16,324 nt of DNA from an uncultured Oscillospiraceae bacterium (GCA_905205085.1 CAJLCG010000046.1:1-16324), one strand, 5' to 3'; counted from the first letter of the stretch, positions 1 to 9,845 are shown. Numbers and translations are program-made. Notes: generated by a model from the sequence alone, not told the origin.

Positions 1-1275
<1,275 letters not shown>

Positions 1276-1293
1276 ACATAAGGAGGAAAAATT

Positions 1294-2871
1294 ATGTGTT
1301 CCATTATGGGATATTGCGGGGAGGGTATGGATTACGAGACCTTCCGACAAGGTTTTGATCGTACTCTTTCCCGAGGCCCGGACGATACCCGGGTGGTAGA
1401 TACCGGTATGGGCCTGCTGGGCTTTCATCGCCTGGCTATTATGGACCCCCGCCCCGAGGGCATGCAGCCGTTCCAAATGGACGGAAGCTTTGTGGTGTGC
1501 AACGGGGAGATCTACGGCTTTGACCAGCTGCGCAAGAAGCTGGAGGGGAAGTATACCTTTGTCAGCGACTCGGACTGTGAGGTGCTGCTCCCCCTGTACC
1601 GGGAGTATGGCACCGACATGTTCCGCATGCTGGACGCGGAGTTTGCCTGCATCCTCTTTGATGCGGTCACGGGGAGCTATGTGGCTGCCCGTGATCCCAT
1701 CGGCATCCGGCCTTTGTACTATGGCCGGGATGCCAGAGGCGTGATGGTCTTTGCCAGCGAGCCCAAGAACCTGGTGGGTCTGGTGGAGAAAATTGCTCCC
1801 TTCCCTCCGGGACACTACTATAAGGACGGCGTCTTTGTCTGCTATGCCGACATGACCCGGGTGGACCGGCCGGTCTACGACGATCTGGACACCATTTGCC
1901 AGAACATCCGGGAGAAGCTTATTGCCGGGGTTGAGAAGCGGCTTGTCGCCGACGCCAAGGTGGGCTTTCTTCTCAGTGGCGGCCTGGATTCCTCCCTGGT
2001 GTGCGCCATTGCCGCCAAGAAGAGCTCCAAGCCCATCCGCACCTTTGCCATCGGCATGGACACCGATGCCATCGACCTGAAGTACGCCCGGGAGGTGGCC
2101 GATTACATCGGCAGCGACCACACCGAGGTCATTATTACCCGGGACGATGTGATCGAGGCCCTGGAGCCGGTGGTGGCTCTGCTGGGCACCTACGACATCA
2201 CCACCATCCGGGCCAGCATCGGCATGTATCTGGTGTGCAAGGCTATCCATGAGCAGACCGATATCCGGGTGCTGCTCACCGGAGAGATTTCCGACGAGCT
2301 GTTCGGCTATAAATACACCGACTTTGCACCCTCCGCCCAGGAGTTCCAGCGGGAGGCAGAAAAGCGGATCCGGGAGCTGCACATGTACGATGTGCTTCGG
2401 GCCGACCGGTGCATCTCGGTCAACTCTCTGGAGGCCCGGGTGCCCTTTGGCGATCTGGACTTTGTCCGCTACGTCATGTCCATCGACCCGGAGAAGAAGC
2501 GCAACCACTACGGCAAAGGCAAGTACCTGCTGCGCCGGGCCTTTGAGGGCGACTACCTGCCTACCAACATCCTTTACCGAGAGAAGGCGGCCTTCTCCGA
2601 CGCGGTGGGCCACTCCCTGGTCAACGACCTGAAGGACTACGCCGAGACCTATTATACCCAGAAGGAGTTTGCAGAGAAGCGCAAGGCGTATACATACGCG
2701 CAGCCTTTTACCAAAGAGTCTCTTCTTTACCGTGAACTCTTTGAGAAGTATTATCCCGGCCAGGCGGAGATGGTGGCCGGCTTCTGGATGCCCAACAAGA
2801 GCTGGGAGGGCTGCGACGTGGATGACCCCTCCGCCCGGGTGCTGTCCAACTACGGCGCCAGCGGACTGTAA
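1294..2871 (+). CDS. asnB: Asparagine synthase, glutamine-hydrolysing (AsnB)
   Basis: This 525-residue protein converts aspartate, glutamine and ATP to asparagine and glutamate. The N-terminus reads MCSIMGYCG, so Cys2 becomes the class II amidotransferase nucleophile after methionine removal. Other glutaminase-domain signatures are GFHRLAIMD (43-51), CNGEIY (69-74) and SDSDCEVL (91-98). The C-terminal synthetase half has the ATP pyrophosphatase loop SGGLDSS (228-234) and the conserved LTGEISDELFGY and SLEARVPF segments. Its length is slightly below E. coli AsnB. The start is fixed by AAGGAGG at 1280-1286, seven bases before the ATG, and by the need for Cys2. It sits 18 bp after glutamine synthetase and 22 bp before purF, so co-transcription is very likely. 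No broken motifs are seen. Confidence 0.97.
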   Translation: MCSIMGYCGEGMDYETFRQGFDRTLSRGPDDTRVVDTGMGLLGFHRLAIMDPRPEGMQPFQMDGSFVVCNGEIYGFDQLRKKLEGKYTFVSDSDCEVLLPLYREYGTDMFRMLDAEFACILFDAVTGSYVAARDPIGIRPLYYGRDARGVMVFASEPKNLVGLVEKIAPFPPGHYYKDGVFVCYADMTRVDRPVYDDLDTICQNIREKLIAGVEKRLVADAKVGFLLSGGLDSSLVCAIAAKKSSKPIRTFAIGMDTDAIDLKYAREVADYIGSDHTEVIITRDDVIEALEPVVALLGTYDITTIRASIGMYLVCKAIHEQTDIRVLLTGEISDELFGYKYTDFAPSAQEFQREAEKRIRELHMYDVLRADRCISVNSLEARVPFGDLDFVRYVMSIDPEKKRNHYGKGKYLLRRAFEGDYLPTNILYREKAAFSDAVGHSLVNDLKDYAETYYTQKEFAEKRKAYTYAQPFTKESLLYRELFEKYYPGQAEMVAGFWMPNKSWEGCDVDDPSARVLSNYGASGL

Positions 2872-2893
2872 CAGAAGAAAGGAGCAAGCAGGT

Positions 2894-4333
2894 ATGGAGC
2901 AAGAGGAGCGGCACCTCCATGAGGAGTGCGGTGTGTTTGGGGTGTGCAGTACCAAAAAGCAGGATGTGGCCGGTCTGACCTATTACGGCCTGTTCGCTTT
3001 GCAGCACCGGGGCCAGGAGAGCGCCGGAATCGTGGTCAACGATGAGGGGGTATTCTCCAGCTGCTGCGATGTGGGGCTGGTCAGCGAGGTGTTCCCGCCC
3101 CAGCGGCTCCATGCCCTGGGACAGGGGAACATCGCGGTGGGCCATGTGCGCTATGCCACCACCGGCTCTGACCACAAGCGCAACGTACAGCCTATCGTGA
3201 TTAACCACTTCAAGGGGCGCATGACCCTGGCCCACAACGGCAACCTCACCAACTCCATGCCTCTGCGCCACGAATTAGAGGAGCAGGGCTCCATCTTCCA
3301 CACCACCACCGACTCGGAAGTCATTGCCTACCTGATTGTCCAGGAGCGGCTGCGCCAGCCCTCCATCGAGGCGGCGGTCTCCGCTGCCATGGACCGGCTG
3401 GAGGGGGCCTACTCCCTGGTCATTTCCTCCCCGGCAAAACTCATTGCGGCCCGGGACCCTATGGGGTTCCGGCCGCTTTGTTTGGGGCAGCGGGAGGATG
3501 GAGGCATCGTGTTTGCCTCGGAGTCCTGCGCCCTGGACGCGGTGGGGGCCAAGCTGGTGCGGGACCTGCTGCCGGGGGAGATCGTAGTGGCCGACGCCCA
3601 AGGGGTGCGGACCGACACAAGCCACTGTGGACGGACCGCGCCCCACCTTTGCGTGTTTGAACTCATCTACTTCGCCCGGCCCGACTCAGTGATCCAGGGG
3701 TGCAGCGTGAGCCGGGCCCGGGAGCGGGCGGGGGCGTTTCTGGCCCAGGAGCACCCGGTGGAGGCCGACGTGGTCATCGGCGTGCCCGACTCTGGTCTGG
3801 ATGCCGCCCTGGGCTACGCCAGGGCCTCCGGTATCCCCTACGCCATTGGTTTTACCAAAAACCGGTATGTGGGCCGCACCTTTATCGCGCCCACCCAGGC
3901 CATGCGGGAGGAGGGAGTAGACCTGAAGCTCAACCCGGTGCGGGAGGTAGTGGAGGGCAAGCGGGTGGTCCTCATTGACGACTCCATCGTCCGGGGAACT
4001 ACCTGTCGGCGTACCATCGCCATGCTCCGCCGGGCGGGAGCCAAAGAGATCCATATGCGGGTCAGCGCGCCCCCCTTCGTGGCTCCCTGTTACTATGGAA
4101 CAGACATCGACAGCGGGGACAACCTCATCGCCAACCACCACGCCGTGGAGGAGATCGCAGAAATCATCGGCGTGGACTCCCTGGGCTACCTCAGCCTGGA
4201 GCACACCCGTGCTCTGGCAGGTCGGGAGATGGGCTTCTGCACAGCCTGCTTTGGCGGAGGGTATCCCACGTCCATTCCCCAGAGCGGGGAGAAGGACCGC
4301 TTTGAATATAAAATCCCCCGCAAGCCACAATAA
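2894..4333 (+). CDS. purF: Amidophosphoribosyltransferase (PurF)
   Basis: This 479-residue enzyme makes phosphoribosylamine from PRPP and glutamine, the first committed step of purine synthesis. The class II glutaminase nucleophile is Cys12 in HEECGVFGV, preceded by an 11-residue propeptide that must be removed, as in the Bacillus subtilis enzyme. Further signatures are LQHRGQESAGI (36-46), GHVRYATTG (83-91), and the PRPP-binding loop VVLIDDSIVRGTT (358-370). Cysteines 253, 399, 449 and 452 match the four [4Fe-4S] ligands of the oxygen-labile Bacillus-type enzyme, which fits an anaerobe. The frame is open back to 2669 inside asnB, but AAAGGAG at 2878-2884 and the propeptide length place the start at 2894. 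It is followed 18 bp later by pyrG. Confidence 0.97.
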   Translation: MEQEERHLHEECGVFGVCSTKKQDVAGLTYYGLFALQHRGQESAGIVVNDEGVFSSCCDVGLVSEVFPPQRLHALGQGNIAVGHVRYATTGSDHKRNVQPIVINHFKGRMTLAHNGNLTNSMPLRHELEEQGSIFHTTTDSEVIAYLIVQERLRQPSIEAAVSAAMDRLEGAYSLVISSPAKLIAARDPMGFRPLCLGQREDGGIVFASESCALDAVGAKLVRDLLPGEIVVADAQGVRTDTSHCGRTAPHLCVFELIYFARPDSVIQGCSVSRARERAGAFLAQEHPVEADVVIGVPDSGLDAALGYARASGIPYAIGFTKNRYVGRTFIAPTQAMREEGVDLKLNPVREVVEGKRVVLIDDSIVRGTTCRRTIAMLRRAGAKEIHMRVSAPPFVAPCYYGTDIDSGDNLIANHHAVEEIAEIIGVDSLGYLSLEHTRALAGREMGFCTACFGGGYPTSIPQSGEKDRFEYKIPRKPQ

Positions 4334-4351
4334 GAGCATGGAGGCTATCAT

Positions 4352-5962
4352 ATGAAGTATATTTTTGTGACCGGCGGCGTGGTGTCCGGACTGGGTAAGG
4401 GCATTACCGCGGCCTCTCTGGGCCGTCTGCTGAAGGCCCGGGGGCTGAAGGTGGCCGCCCAGAAGCTGGACCCCTATATCAACGTGGACCCGGGAACCAT
4501 GAGCCCATACCAGCACGGCGAGGTCTTTGTTACCGAGGATGGGGCGGAGACCGACCTGGATCTGGGACATTACGAGCGTTTTATTGACGAGGATCTGAAC
4601 CAGTTTTCCAACCTCACCACCGGAAAGGTCTATGCCAATGTGATTGCAAAAGAGCGCCGGGGGGAGTATCTGGGCAAGACGGTGCAGACCATCCCCCACA
4701 TCACCGACGAGATCAAGCGGTTTATTTACTCGGTAGGGGAGAAAACCGGGGCCGACGTGGTTATCACGGAGATCGGCGGTACCACCGGCGACATGGAGAG
4801 CCAGCCCTTCCTGGAGGCCATCCGTCAGGTGGGCCGGGAGGCAGGCCGGGGCAACGCCCTGTATATCCACGTCACTCTGGTGCCCTACCTGCGAGCCTCC
4901 GGAGAGCACAAGTCCAAGCCCACCCAGCACTCGGTAAAGGAACTGCAGGGCTTTGGTATCTCTCCGGATATTATCGTTCTGCGCTGTGACGAGCCCATCA
5001 CCGACCGGAGCGTCTTTGAAAAAATTGCGGGCTTCTGCGGGGTTCGTCCCGACTGCGTGATTGAAAATGTAACGTTGCCCAGCCTGTATGAGGCCCCACT
5101 CATGCTGGAGGCCGCCAATTTCTCCAGCGTGGTGTGCCGGGAGCTGGGGCTGAAGACTCCGCCCCCCGACCTGCGGGAGTGGCGGGAGATGGTAGAGCGC
5201 ATCCGAAGCCAAAGCCGCAGCGTGACCATCGGCCTGGTGGGCAAGTATGTCCAGCTCCACGATGCCTATCTGTCGGTGGCCGAGGCCCTGCGCCACGCGG
5301 GCTACGCGCTGGATACTCGGGTGGAGATCCGGTGGATCGACTCAGAGGGGCTGACGGAGGAGACCGTTTCGTCCCAGCTGGCCGGACTGAATGGTATTTT
5401 GGTACCCGGCGGCTTTGGCAGCCGGGGCATCGAGGGCATGGTGCTGGCGGCCCAATATGCCCGGGAGAAGCAGATCCCCTACCTGGGCATATGCCTGGGC
5501 ATGCAGATCGCGGTGATGGAGTTTGCCCGCCATGCCGCGGGGCTGTCCCAGGCCAATTCCGGAGAGTTTGACCCGGACTGCCCTCAGAAGGTTATCGACT
5601 TTATGCCGGGGCAGAATGATGAGATCGACAAGGGTGGTACCCTGCGTTTGGGCAGCTACCCCTGCCGGATACAGTCGGACAGCCGTCTGTACCAGTGCTA
5701 TGGTGAACCGTTGATTTACGAGCGTCACCGCCACCGCTATGAGTTCAACAACCAGTACCGGGCCCAGTTGGAGATGGCCGGGCTGAGACTCAGCGGTCAG
5801 TCTCCCGATGGTCGTCTGGTGGAGGCGGTGGAGATCACCGGCCACCCCTTCTTTGTGGGGGTCCAGTTTCACCCCGAGTTCAAGAGCCGTCCCAACCGGC
5901 CCCACCCCCTGTTCCGGGGCTTTGTGGCAGCAGCCGGAAAGCAAAAAGGAACTGCAGAATAA
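4352..5962 (+). CDS. pyrG: CTP synthase (PyrG)
   Basis: This 536-residue enzyme aminates UTP to CTP with glutamine and ATP, the last step of de novo pyrimidine nucleotide synthesis. The N-terminal amidoligase domain has the P-loop SGLGKG (12-17), the [13 protein letters not shown] segment (38-50), and [11 protein letters not shown] (184-194). The C-terminal class I glutamine amidotransferase domain has the nucleophile elbow GICLGMQ with Cys381 and the catalytic His507 and Glu509 in VQFHPEF. The length is typical of the family. GGAGG at 4340-4344, seven bases before the ATG, supports the start. It is the last gene of the operon; a strong terminator begins four bases after its stop. Unlike AsnB and PurF, its amidotransferase domain is of the unrelated cysteine-triad class. 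Confidence 0.98.
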   Translation: MKYIFVTGGVVSGLGKGITAASLGRLLKARGLKVAAQKLDPYINVDPGTMSPYQHGEVFVTEDGAETDLDLGHYERFIDEDLNQFSNLTTGKVYANVIAKERRGEYLGKTVQTIPHITDEIKRFIYSVGEKTGADVVITEIGGTTGDMESQPFLEAIRQVGREAGRGNALYIHVTLVPYLRASGEHKSKPTQHSVKELQGFGISPDIIVLRCDEPITDRSVFEKIAGFCGVRPDCVIENVTLPSLYEAPLMLEAANFSSVVCRELGLKTPPPDLREWREMVERIRSQSRSVTIGLVGKYVQLHDAYLSVAEALRHAGYALDTRVEIRWIDSEGLTEETVSSQLAGLNGILVPGGFGSRGIEGMVLAAQYAREKQIPYLGICLGMQIAVMEFARHAAGLSQANSGEFDPDCPQKVIDFMPGQNDEIDKGGTLRLGSYPCRIQSDSRLYQCYGEPLIYERHRHRYEFNNQYRAQLEMAGLRLSGQSPDGRLVEAVEITGHPFFVGVQFHPEFKSRPNRPHPLFRGFVAAAGKQKGTAE

Positions 5963-5965
5963 GTA

Positions 5966-6000
5966 AAAAATGTCCGCTCCCAGTGGGAGCGGACATTTTT
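5966..6000. terminator. Bidirectional intrinsic terminator between pyrG and uppP
   Basis: An 11-bp perfect stem (TGTCCGCTCCC at 5971-5981 with GGGAGCGGACA at 5985-5995) and a three-base loop are flanked by five A bases on the left and five T bases on the right. The structure therefore gives a GC-rich hairpin plus U tract in both directions, ending the glutamine operon on the plus strand and uppP on the minus strand. Confidence 0.93.
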
Positions 6001-6014
6001 AATGAGACGGGATG

Positions 6015-6866
6015 TTACGCCATCAGGGCCCGGATGCCGAAGAACAGCAGGACCAGAATACCCAGGACGATGCGGTACCAGCCGAAGGGCTTGAAGTCGT
6101 GCTTCTTGACAAAGTCCATGAGGAAGCGGATGCACAGCAGGGAGACCACAAAGGAGACGATAAAGCCTACCGCCAGAATGGCGGCCTCCGGGCCGGTGAA
6201 GAGAGCTTCGCCCGCGGCAATCTTCTCCGCGAAGAACTTGCCCAGCTTCAAAACGCTCACGCCCACCATGGTGGGGATGGCCAGGAAGAAGGAGAACTCG
6301 GCGGCCACGGGGCGGGCACAGCCCAGGATGATGGCGCCCAGGATGGTGGCGCCGGAGCGGGAGGTGCCGGGAATGATGGACAGGGCCTGGAACAGGCCGA
6401 TGTACAATGCGATCTGCCAGGTGAGGTCGCTGGTGCGGCGGATAGCAGGGGTGCGGCGGCGGTCCTCAATGATGAGGAAGCCCACGCCATAGACGATCAG
6501 GGCGGCGGCCACCACCCAGGGGTTCATCAGGTGCTCATCCATCCAGTCGTTGAGGGGGAGGCCAATGACGGCGGAGGGGATACAGGCCAGCACCACCAGG
6601 GCCCACAGATTCCAGGTCTGACGCTTCTGGAGGGAGGTTTTCCGGGGAGAGAAGGGATTGAGCTTATGGAAAAACAGCACCAGCACCGCCAGAATGGCAC
6701 CCAGCTGGATCACATAGCGGTACATATCCATAAACTCGGTAGAGACCTTCAGCTTGATAAACTCATCCACCAGGATAAGATGGCCGGTGGAGCTAATGGG
6801 CAGCCACTCCGTGATGCCCTCCACCACGCCAAGGAAGAAGGATTTCAGCAGTTCCACAATTAACAT
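6015..6866 (-). CDS. uppP: Undecaprenyl-diphosphatase (UppP/BacA)
   Basis: This 283-residue integral membrane enzyme dephosphorylates undecaprenyl diphosphate, recycling the lipid carrier for peptidoglycan and other envelope polymers; overproduction gives bacitracin resistance in known cases. The two family motifs are present: [15 protein letters not shown] (16-30), with the catalytic glutamates Glu16 and Glu20, and PGTSRSG (166-172). The rest is made of hydrophobic helices, as expected. The frame extends to a TTG at 6884, but the ATG at 6866 is preferred because GGAAAGGA lies eight bases before it and the Shine-Dalgarno falls inside the longer version. It faces pyrG across a shared terminator, stands alone as a single-gene unit, and has its own extended -10 promoter upstream. 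Confidence 0.95.
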   Translation of the reverse strand: MLIVELLKSFFLGVVEGITEWLPISSTGHLILVDEFIKLKVSTEFMDMYRYVIQLGAILAVLVLFFHKLNPFSPRKTSLQKRQTWNLWALVVLACIPSAVIGLPLNDWMDEHLMNPWVVAAALIVYGVGFLIIEDRRRTPAIRRTSDLTWQIALYIGLFQALSIIPGTSRSGATILGAIILGCARPVAAEFSFFLAIPTMVGVSVLKLGKFFAEKIAAGEALFTGPEAAILAVGFIVSFVVSLLCIRFLMDFVKKHDFKPFGWYRIVLGILVLLFFGIRALMA

Positions 6867-6934
6867 GGCAAAATTCCTTTCCAATCTGCGTTGTTCTTGT
6901 TGTGTCTGTCAGGAACACATTTCACCGAGTGGAA

Positions 6935-6963
6935 AGTATAACACGGAGAAAGGGAAGAAACAA
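6935..6963 (-). promoter_or_regulatory. Candidate sigma-A promoter of uppP
   Basis: On the minus strand a TTGTTT -35 (6963-6958) is separated by 17 bases from TATACT (6940-6935), which is preceded by a TG to form an extended -10. The predicted start near 6928 gives a leader of about 60 bases before the uppP ATG. Confidence 0.6.
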
Positions 6964-7071
6964 GGGTAAACGGGCCTTTCTTTTCTTAAAAATTGTATAA
7001 AAAACAAAGTGAAAGCAGCAAAGCCCAGATATTCGTAAAAGGCACAAATGAAAACCGAAATAGAATATTGG

Positions 7072-7100
7072 TTGACAATTAAACGAAAAGAGATTACACT
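7072..7100 (+). promoter_or_regulatory. Candidate sigma-A promoter of bioB
   Basis: A perfect TTGACA -35 (7072-7077) lies 17 bases ahead of TACACT (7095-7100, four of six matches to the -10 consensus). The predicted start near 7107 falls inside the BirA-type operator at 7103-7134. The rest of the 6867-7150 intergenic region is AT rich and shows no further gene. Confidence 0.7.
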
Positions 7101-7102
7101 TG

Positions 7103-7134
7103 AATGTAAACTAAATAAAAAATAAGTTTACGTA
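7103..7134 (+). promoter_or_regulatory. BirA (biotin repressor) operator at bioB
   Basis: The inverted repeat TGTAAAC (7105-7111), 14-base AT-rich spacer, GTTTACG (7126-7132) matches the known Firmicutes BirA operator form (TGTWAAC-N14/15-GTTWACA) with one mismatch. It covers the predicted transcription start, so binding of the biotinyl-AMP form of BirA should block bioB when biotin is plentiful. The BirA gene itself is not in this window. Confidence 0.8.
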
Positions 7135-7150
7135 CAGGAGGGGCAGAACC

Positions 7151-8119
7151 ATGAATTTGGTGGAGAAGTTAAAGAGTAAAGTGCTGGCTGGAGGAGAAGT
7201 GAACCGGGAGGAGGCGCTGGAGTTAATGGATGCGCCCCTGGAGGCGCTGAGCCAGGCGGCTGACCAGCTGCGGGAGCACTTCTGCGGCGATTGCTTTGAC
7301 CTTTGTACCATTGTCAACGGCAAGTGCGGCAAGTGTTCGGAGGACTGCAAGTACTGCGCCCAGAGCGCCCACTACCACACCAGTCTGGAGGAGAGCTATC
7401 CCCTTCTCTCCACGGAGGAACTGGTGAAAGGGGCGGCGGAGAACAAGCGCCAGGGGGTGCTGCGCTACTCCATTGTTACCTCTGGCCGCAAGCTGTCCGA
7501 CCGGGAGGTAGATCAGGTCTGTGAGAGCATCCGGGCCATCCGGGAACAGGTGGGCATTGAGGTGTGTGTCTCCTTCGGACTGCTGGGTGAGGAGGCCTTC
7601 CGAAAGCTGAAGGAGGCGGGGGCCTCCCGGGTCCACTGCAACCTGGAGTCCTCCCGGCGCTACTTCCCTCAGGTGTGTACTACCCATACGTATGATGAGA
7701 AGATCGAGACCATGAAAGCTGCCCGGCGAGCTGGACTGTCCGTCTGTTCCGGCGGAATCATTGGCCTGGGCGAGACCATGGAGGACCGGATCGACATGGC
7801 ATTGACTGCCCGGGAGCTGGGGGTAAAATCGGTGCCGGTCAACCTGCTCAATCCTATCCCTGGCACGCCCTATGAGCACAATCCCGTCCTGACCGAGGAC
7901 GAACTGCGCCGGGTAGTGGCCATCTTCCGTTTCCTCATTCCCGACGGCAACATCCGCCTGGCAGGGGGACGGGGTCTGCTGGAGGATAAGGGGGCACGGT
8001 GCTTCTGCTCCGGAGCCAATGCGGCCATCTCAGGAGATATGCTCACCACCGCAGGGATCACAGTGGGGCGGGATCTGGAGATGCTCCACAAATTGGGTTA
8101 CCAAGTGCGGCTGGAGTGA
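7151..8119 (+). CDS. bioB: Biotin synthase (BioB)
   Basis: This 322-residue radical SAM enzyme inserts sulfur into dethiobiotin to give biotin. The radical SAM cluster motif CSEDCKYC (Cys62, Cys66, Cys69) is followed by AQSAHYHT, and other BioB signatures include HCNLESSRRYFPQVCTTHTY, where the second cluster-binding cysteines lie, the GGIIGLGETMEDR segment and NLLNPIPGTP. Length is normal. AGGAGGGG at 7136-7143 supports the ATG. The gene stands alone: no bioA, bioD, bioF or bioW is seen, so the cell either takes up dethiobiotin or keeps the other steps elsewhere. Expression is likely repressed by BirA through the operator over its promoter. Its stop is only 3 bp from that of the convergent next gene, leaving no room for a terminator. 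Confidence 0.97.
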   Translation: MNLVEKLKSKVLAGGEVNREEALELMDAPLEALSQAADQLREHFCGDCFDLCTIVNGKCGKCSEDCKYCAQSAHYHTSLEESYPLLSTEELVKGAAENKRQGVLRYSIVTSGRKLSDREVDQVCESIRAIREQVGIEVCVSFGLLGEEAFRKLKEAGASRVHCNLESSRRYFPQVCTTHTYDEKIETMKAARRAGLSVCSGGIIGLGETMEDRIDMALTARELGVKSVPVNLLNPIPGTPYEHNPVLTEDELRRVVAIFRFLIPDGNIRLAGGRGLLEDKGARCFCSGANAAISGDMLTTAGITVGRDLEMLHKLGYQVRLE

Positions 8120-8122
8120 TGG

Positions 8123-8974
8123 TTAGCTGGGGTACTCATATTCAAAGGAGGCCTGGCGGCTTTCTCCCGCCCAAAGGACCTCACCGTCCTGGAACAGGCG
8201 GTACCGGGCGTGGCAGGAGACGTTTTCCCGGATGGTCCGGGACATGCTGCCTCCCTGCGGAGCGCGTAGAGGGCGGCCCTGATCGGACAAAAGCTCCGCA
8301 GTAAGAAGCAAGTTGTTTTGCTTTACAGTAATTTTTCCGTTGTGAACCGATATAATTCTTGCGCCGCAGTATGTGGCAAGGATAATAACCTTATAAGAAA
8401 AGGACAGCGCGGCGATCACGCCGGGGAAAGAAACCGGACCCAGAGGGATATCTGCTGCGGAAATCATCAGGGAACAGTCGGGGAACAGGCACTGGGTCCA
8501 GAGGTAGCGGCGGGGGAAGGAGCGCCCCTGGTCTCCCTCGAGATAACCCAGGTCGTGGTCGAAGCAGTATGGTGTTCCGTTTACATGAAGTTGACCGGTA
8601 ACCTGGTGGCGCATGCTGAAAACCCGGTGCCGACACTCCAGAAAGGGGACAAAACGAAATGGCCCCATGATATCGTGCGGCAACGGCGTGGGGGGCCCGA
8701 AGCGGAGTTGTCCCTCCACATGACAGTGGTCAGAGTGGAGATGAAGATCAATGCCCTGAGGGGAAAATTGGTTTTCTTCCAGACTGGCCTGAGGACGGTC
8801 CCAGCGGACAAGGCAGCCCTTGCCGGAGAGGGGGACGTTCCAATGCTCCTTTTCTGTGACCACCTGGATGGAACTGGTTTGGCAGCCACGGCAGGTGTGA
8901 ACAGCGGGAATCAGGGCCAGTGTCTGGGCAGGAGATTGGCACTTGAAGTACCATCCGCGAAAATGATTTCCCAT
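8123..8974 (-). CDS. Tocopherol-cyclase-like family protein
   Basis: This 283-residue protein resembles the bacterial branch of the tocopherol cyclase-like family (Pfam Tocopherol_cycl). Seen are an N-terminal FRGWYFK (5-11) and the core segment GYLEGDQGRSFPRRYLW (143-159), close to the family's GYxExDWGxSFPxxYxW pattern; the usual tryptophan is Gln149 here. Predicted beta-strand-rich sequence follows. There is no signal peptide. The bacterial members have no established reaction; real tocopherol cyclase activity is not expected in an anaerobe, so a lipocalin-like ligand-binding or unknown role is as likely. AGGGAGGT before the ATG supports the start. It converges on bioB with 3 bp between stops and has a long perfect hairpin in its leader. 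Family assignment is fairly sure, function unknown. Confidence 0.75.
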   Translation of the reverse strand: MGNHFRGWYFKCQSPAQTLALIPAVHTCRGCQTSSIQVVTEKEHWNVPLSGKGCLVRWDRPQASLEENQFSPQGIDLHLHSDHCHVEGQLRFGPPTPLPHDIMGPFRFVPFLECRHRVFSMRHQVTGQLHVNGTPYCFDHDLGYLEGDQGRSFPRRYLWTQCLFPDCSLMISAADIPLGPVSFPGVIAALSFSYKVIILATYCGARIISVHNGKITVKQNNLLLTAELLSDQGRPLRAPQGGSMSRTIRENVSCHARYRLFQDGEVLWAGESRQASFEYEYPS

Positions 8975-8996
8975 GGGTTGACCTCCCTAAGTAAAT

Positions 8997-9033
8997 AGGA
9001 GCTCTTTCCTTCCAATCGAAGGAAAGAGCTCCT
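8997..9033. other. Perfect 16-bp inverted repeat upstream of the tocopherol-cyclase-like gene
   Basis: AGGAGCTCTTTCCTTC (8997-9012) and its exact complement (9018-9033) enclose a five-base loop. Read on the plus strand it is followed by a T-rich stretch (TCTTATTGTT), so it could be a weak terminator for transcription coming from bioB. Read on the minus strand it lies 22 bases before the start of the 8974 gene, in the leader, but leaves its ribosome binding site free. Either role, or an operator, is possible. Confidence 0.6.
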
Positions 9034-9085
9034 TCTTATTGTTCCCGCACAGAGGCGAACTATTCTTTGGGATGCTCCGGGATTC

Positions 9086-9113
9086 TTGACAGTGAAACAA
9101 GGAGGACTATAAT
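9086..9113 (+). promoter_or_regulatory. Perfect-consensus sigma-A promoter of the YczE-like gene
   Basis: TTGACA (9086-9091), 16 bases, then TATAAT (9108-9113): both hexamers match consensus completely. The predicted start near 9120 gives a leader of about 65 bases before the membrane-protein gene. The spacer also contains AAGGAGG (9099-9105), seven bases ahead of an ATG that overlaps the -10. The remaining bases between 9034 and 9179 hold nothing else I can identify. Confidence 0.75.
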
Positions 9114-9185
9114 GAATCTTGTTATTAGAAAGCTCAAGAAAGGGTAGAGAGACCTTCGCAGAGTCAAAGTAAAGGAAGCATGGAA

Positions 9186-9833
9186 ATGAAAACAGGTGTT
9201 TTGGGACAGGTCAAGCGATATCTGCTTTTGTGTGTGGGGCTGACCATTATGGCATTTGGCGTGGCCTTTTCCATCAAAGCGGGATTGGGTACCTCGCCCA
9301 TCTCCAGCCTGCCCTATGTGCTCAGCTTATTAACGCCTCTTACGGTTGGCACCGCCACCATTGCCATGCATGTGGCCCTTATTTGCCTGCAAATTTTACT
9401 GCTGCGCCGCCGCTATGATCCCATCCAGCTCATGCAGCTGCCGGTGGCTTTGATTTTTGGAACGCTGACTGATTTCAGCGTCTGGGCCCTTCAAGGAGTG
9501 TCTGCTACATCCTATCCCATGCAGTGGGTGCTGTGTGTGGTAGGAATCCTGCTGGTGGGTGTCGGGGTTAGCTTTGAGGTGACCGCCAACGTGGTCACTC
9601 TGGCGGGCGAGGGAATGGTGTTGGCCCTGTGTAAGGTATTTCCTCTGAAATTTGCCAACGCCAAAGTGGGCTTTGACGTTACGCTGGTGCTGATTGCCAC
9701 TACCTTGTCCCTCTTCTTTTTGCAGCAGCTGGAAGGGGTGCGGGAGGGCACCGTGGCGGCGGCCATCTGCGTAGGGCTAGTGGCCAAACAGGTCAACCGC
9801 CCTATGGCGGCTTTTGCCCAGCGGTACTTATAA
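9186..9833 (+). CDS. YczE/YyaS-like integral membrane protein
   Basis: This 215-residue protein has about five or six hydrophobic helices and the conserved N-terminal family segment around KAGLGTSPISSLPYVLS, typical of the YczE/YyaS/YitT-like membrane proteins of Firmicutes. Its molecular function is not established; in Bacillus, YczE affects secondary-metabolite production, but that role should not be carried over here. Two ATGs are available, at 9180 and 9186. The Shine-Dalgarno AAAGGA (9171-9176) is only three bases from the first but nine from the second, so 9186 is preferred; the difference is two residues. It is transcribed from a perfect-consensus promoter and ends in a strong hairpin terminator, so it is a single-gene unit. 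Confidence 0.83.
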   Translation: MKTGVLGQVKRYLLLCVGLTIMAFGVAFSIKAGLGTSPISSLPYVLSLLTPLTVGTATIAMHVALICLQILLLRRRYDPIQLMQLPVALIFGTLTDFSVWALQGVSATSYPMQWVLCVVGILLVGVGVSFEVTANVVTLAGEGMVLALCKVFPLKFANAKVGFDVTLVLIATTLSLFFLQQLEGVREGTVAAAICVGLVAKQVNRPMAAFAQRYL

Positions 9834-9845
9834 AGAGAAAATTCA

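Noticed and set aside
2669..2893. N-terminal extension of PurF back into asnB
   Set aside because: PurF needs its short propeptide before Cys12, and a Shine-Dalgarno at 2878-2884 fixes the start at 2894.
3686..5296. Long minus-strand open frame across purF and pyrG
   Set aside because: Same reason: antisense of two confidently identified genes, with low-complexity His/Gly/Leu-rich translation.
6012..6863. Plus-strand open frame opposite uppP
   Set aside because: Translation is His/Gly/Gln-rich and featureless, while the minus strand encodes complete UppP motifs.
6867..6884. TTG start for a longer UppP
   Set aside because: The Shine-Dalgarno lies within this extension; the ATG at 6866 has correct spacing. 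The same argument rejects the TTG starts at 12317 (MATE) and 15405 (MglC).
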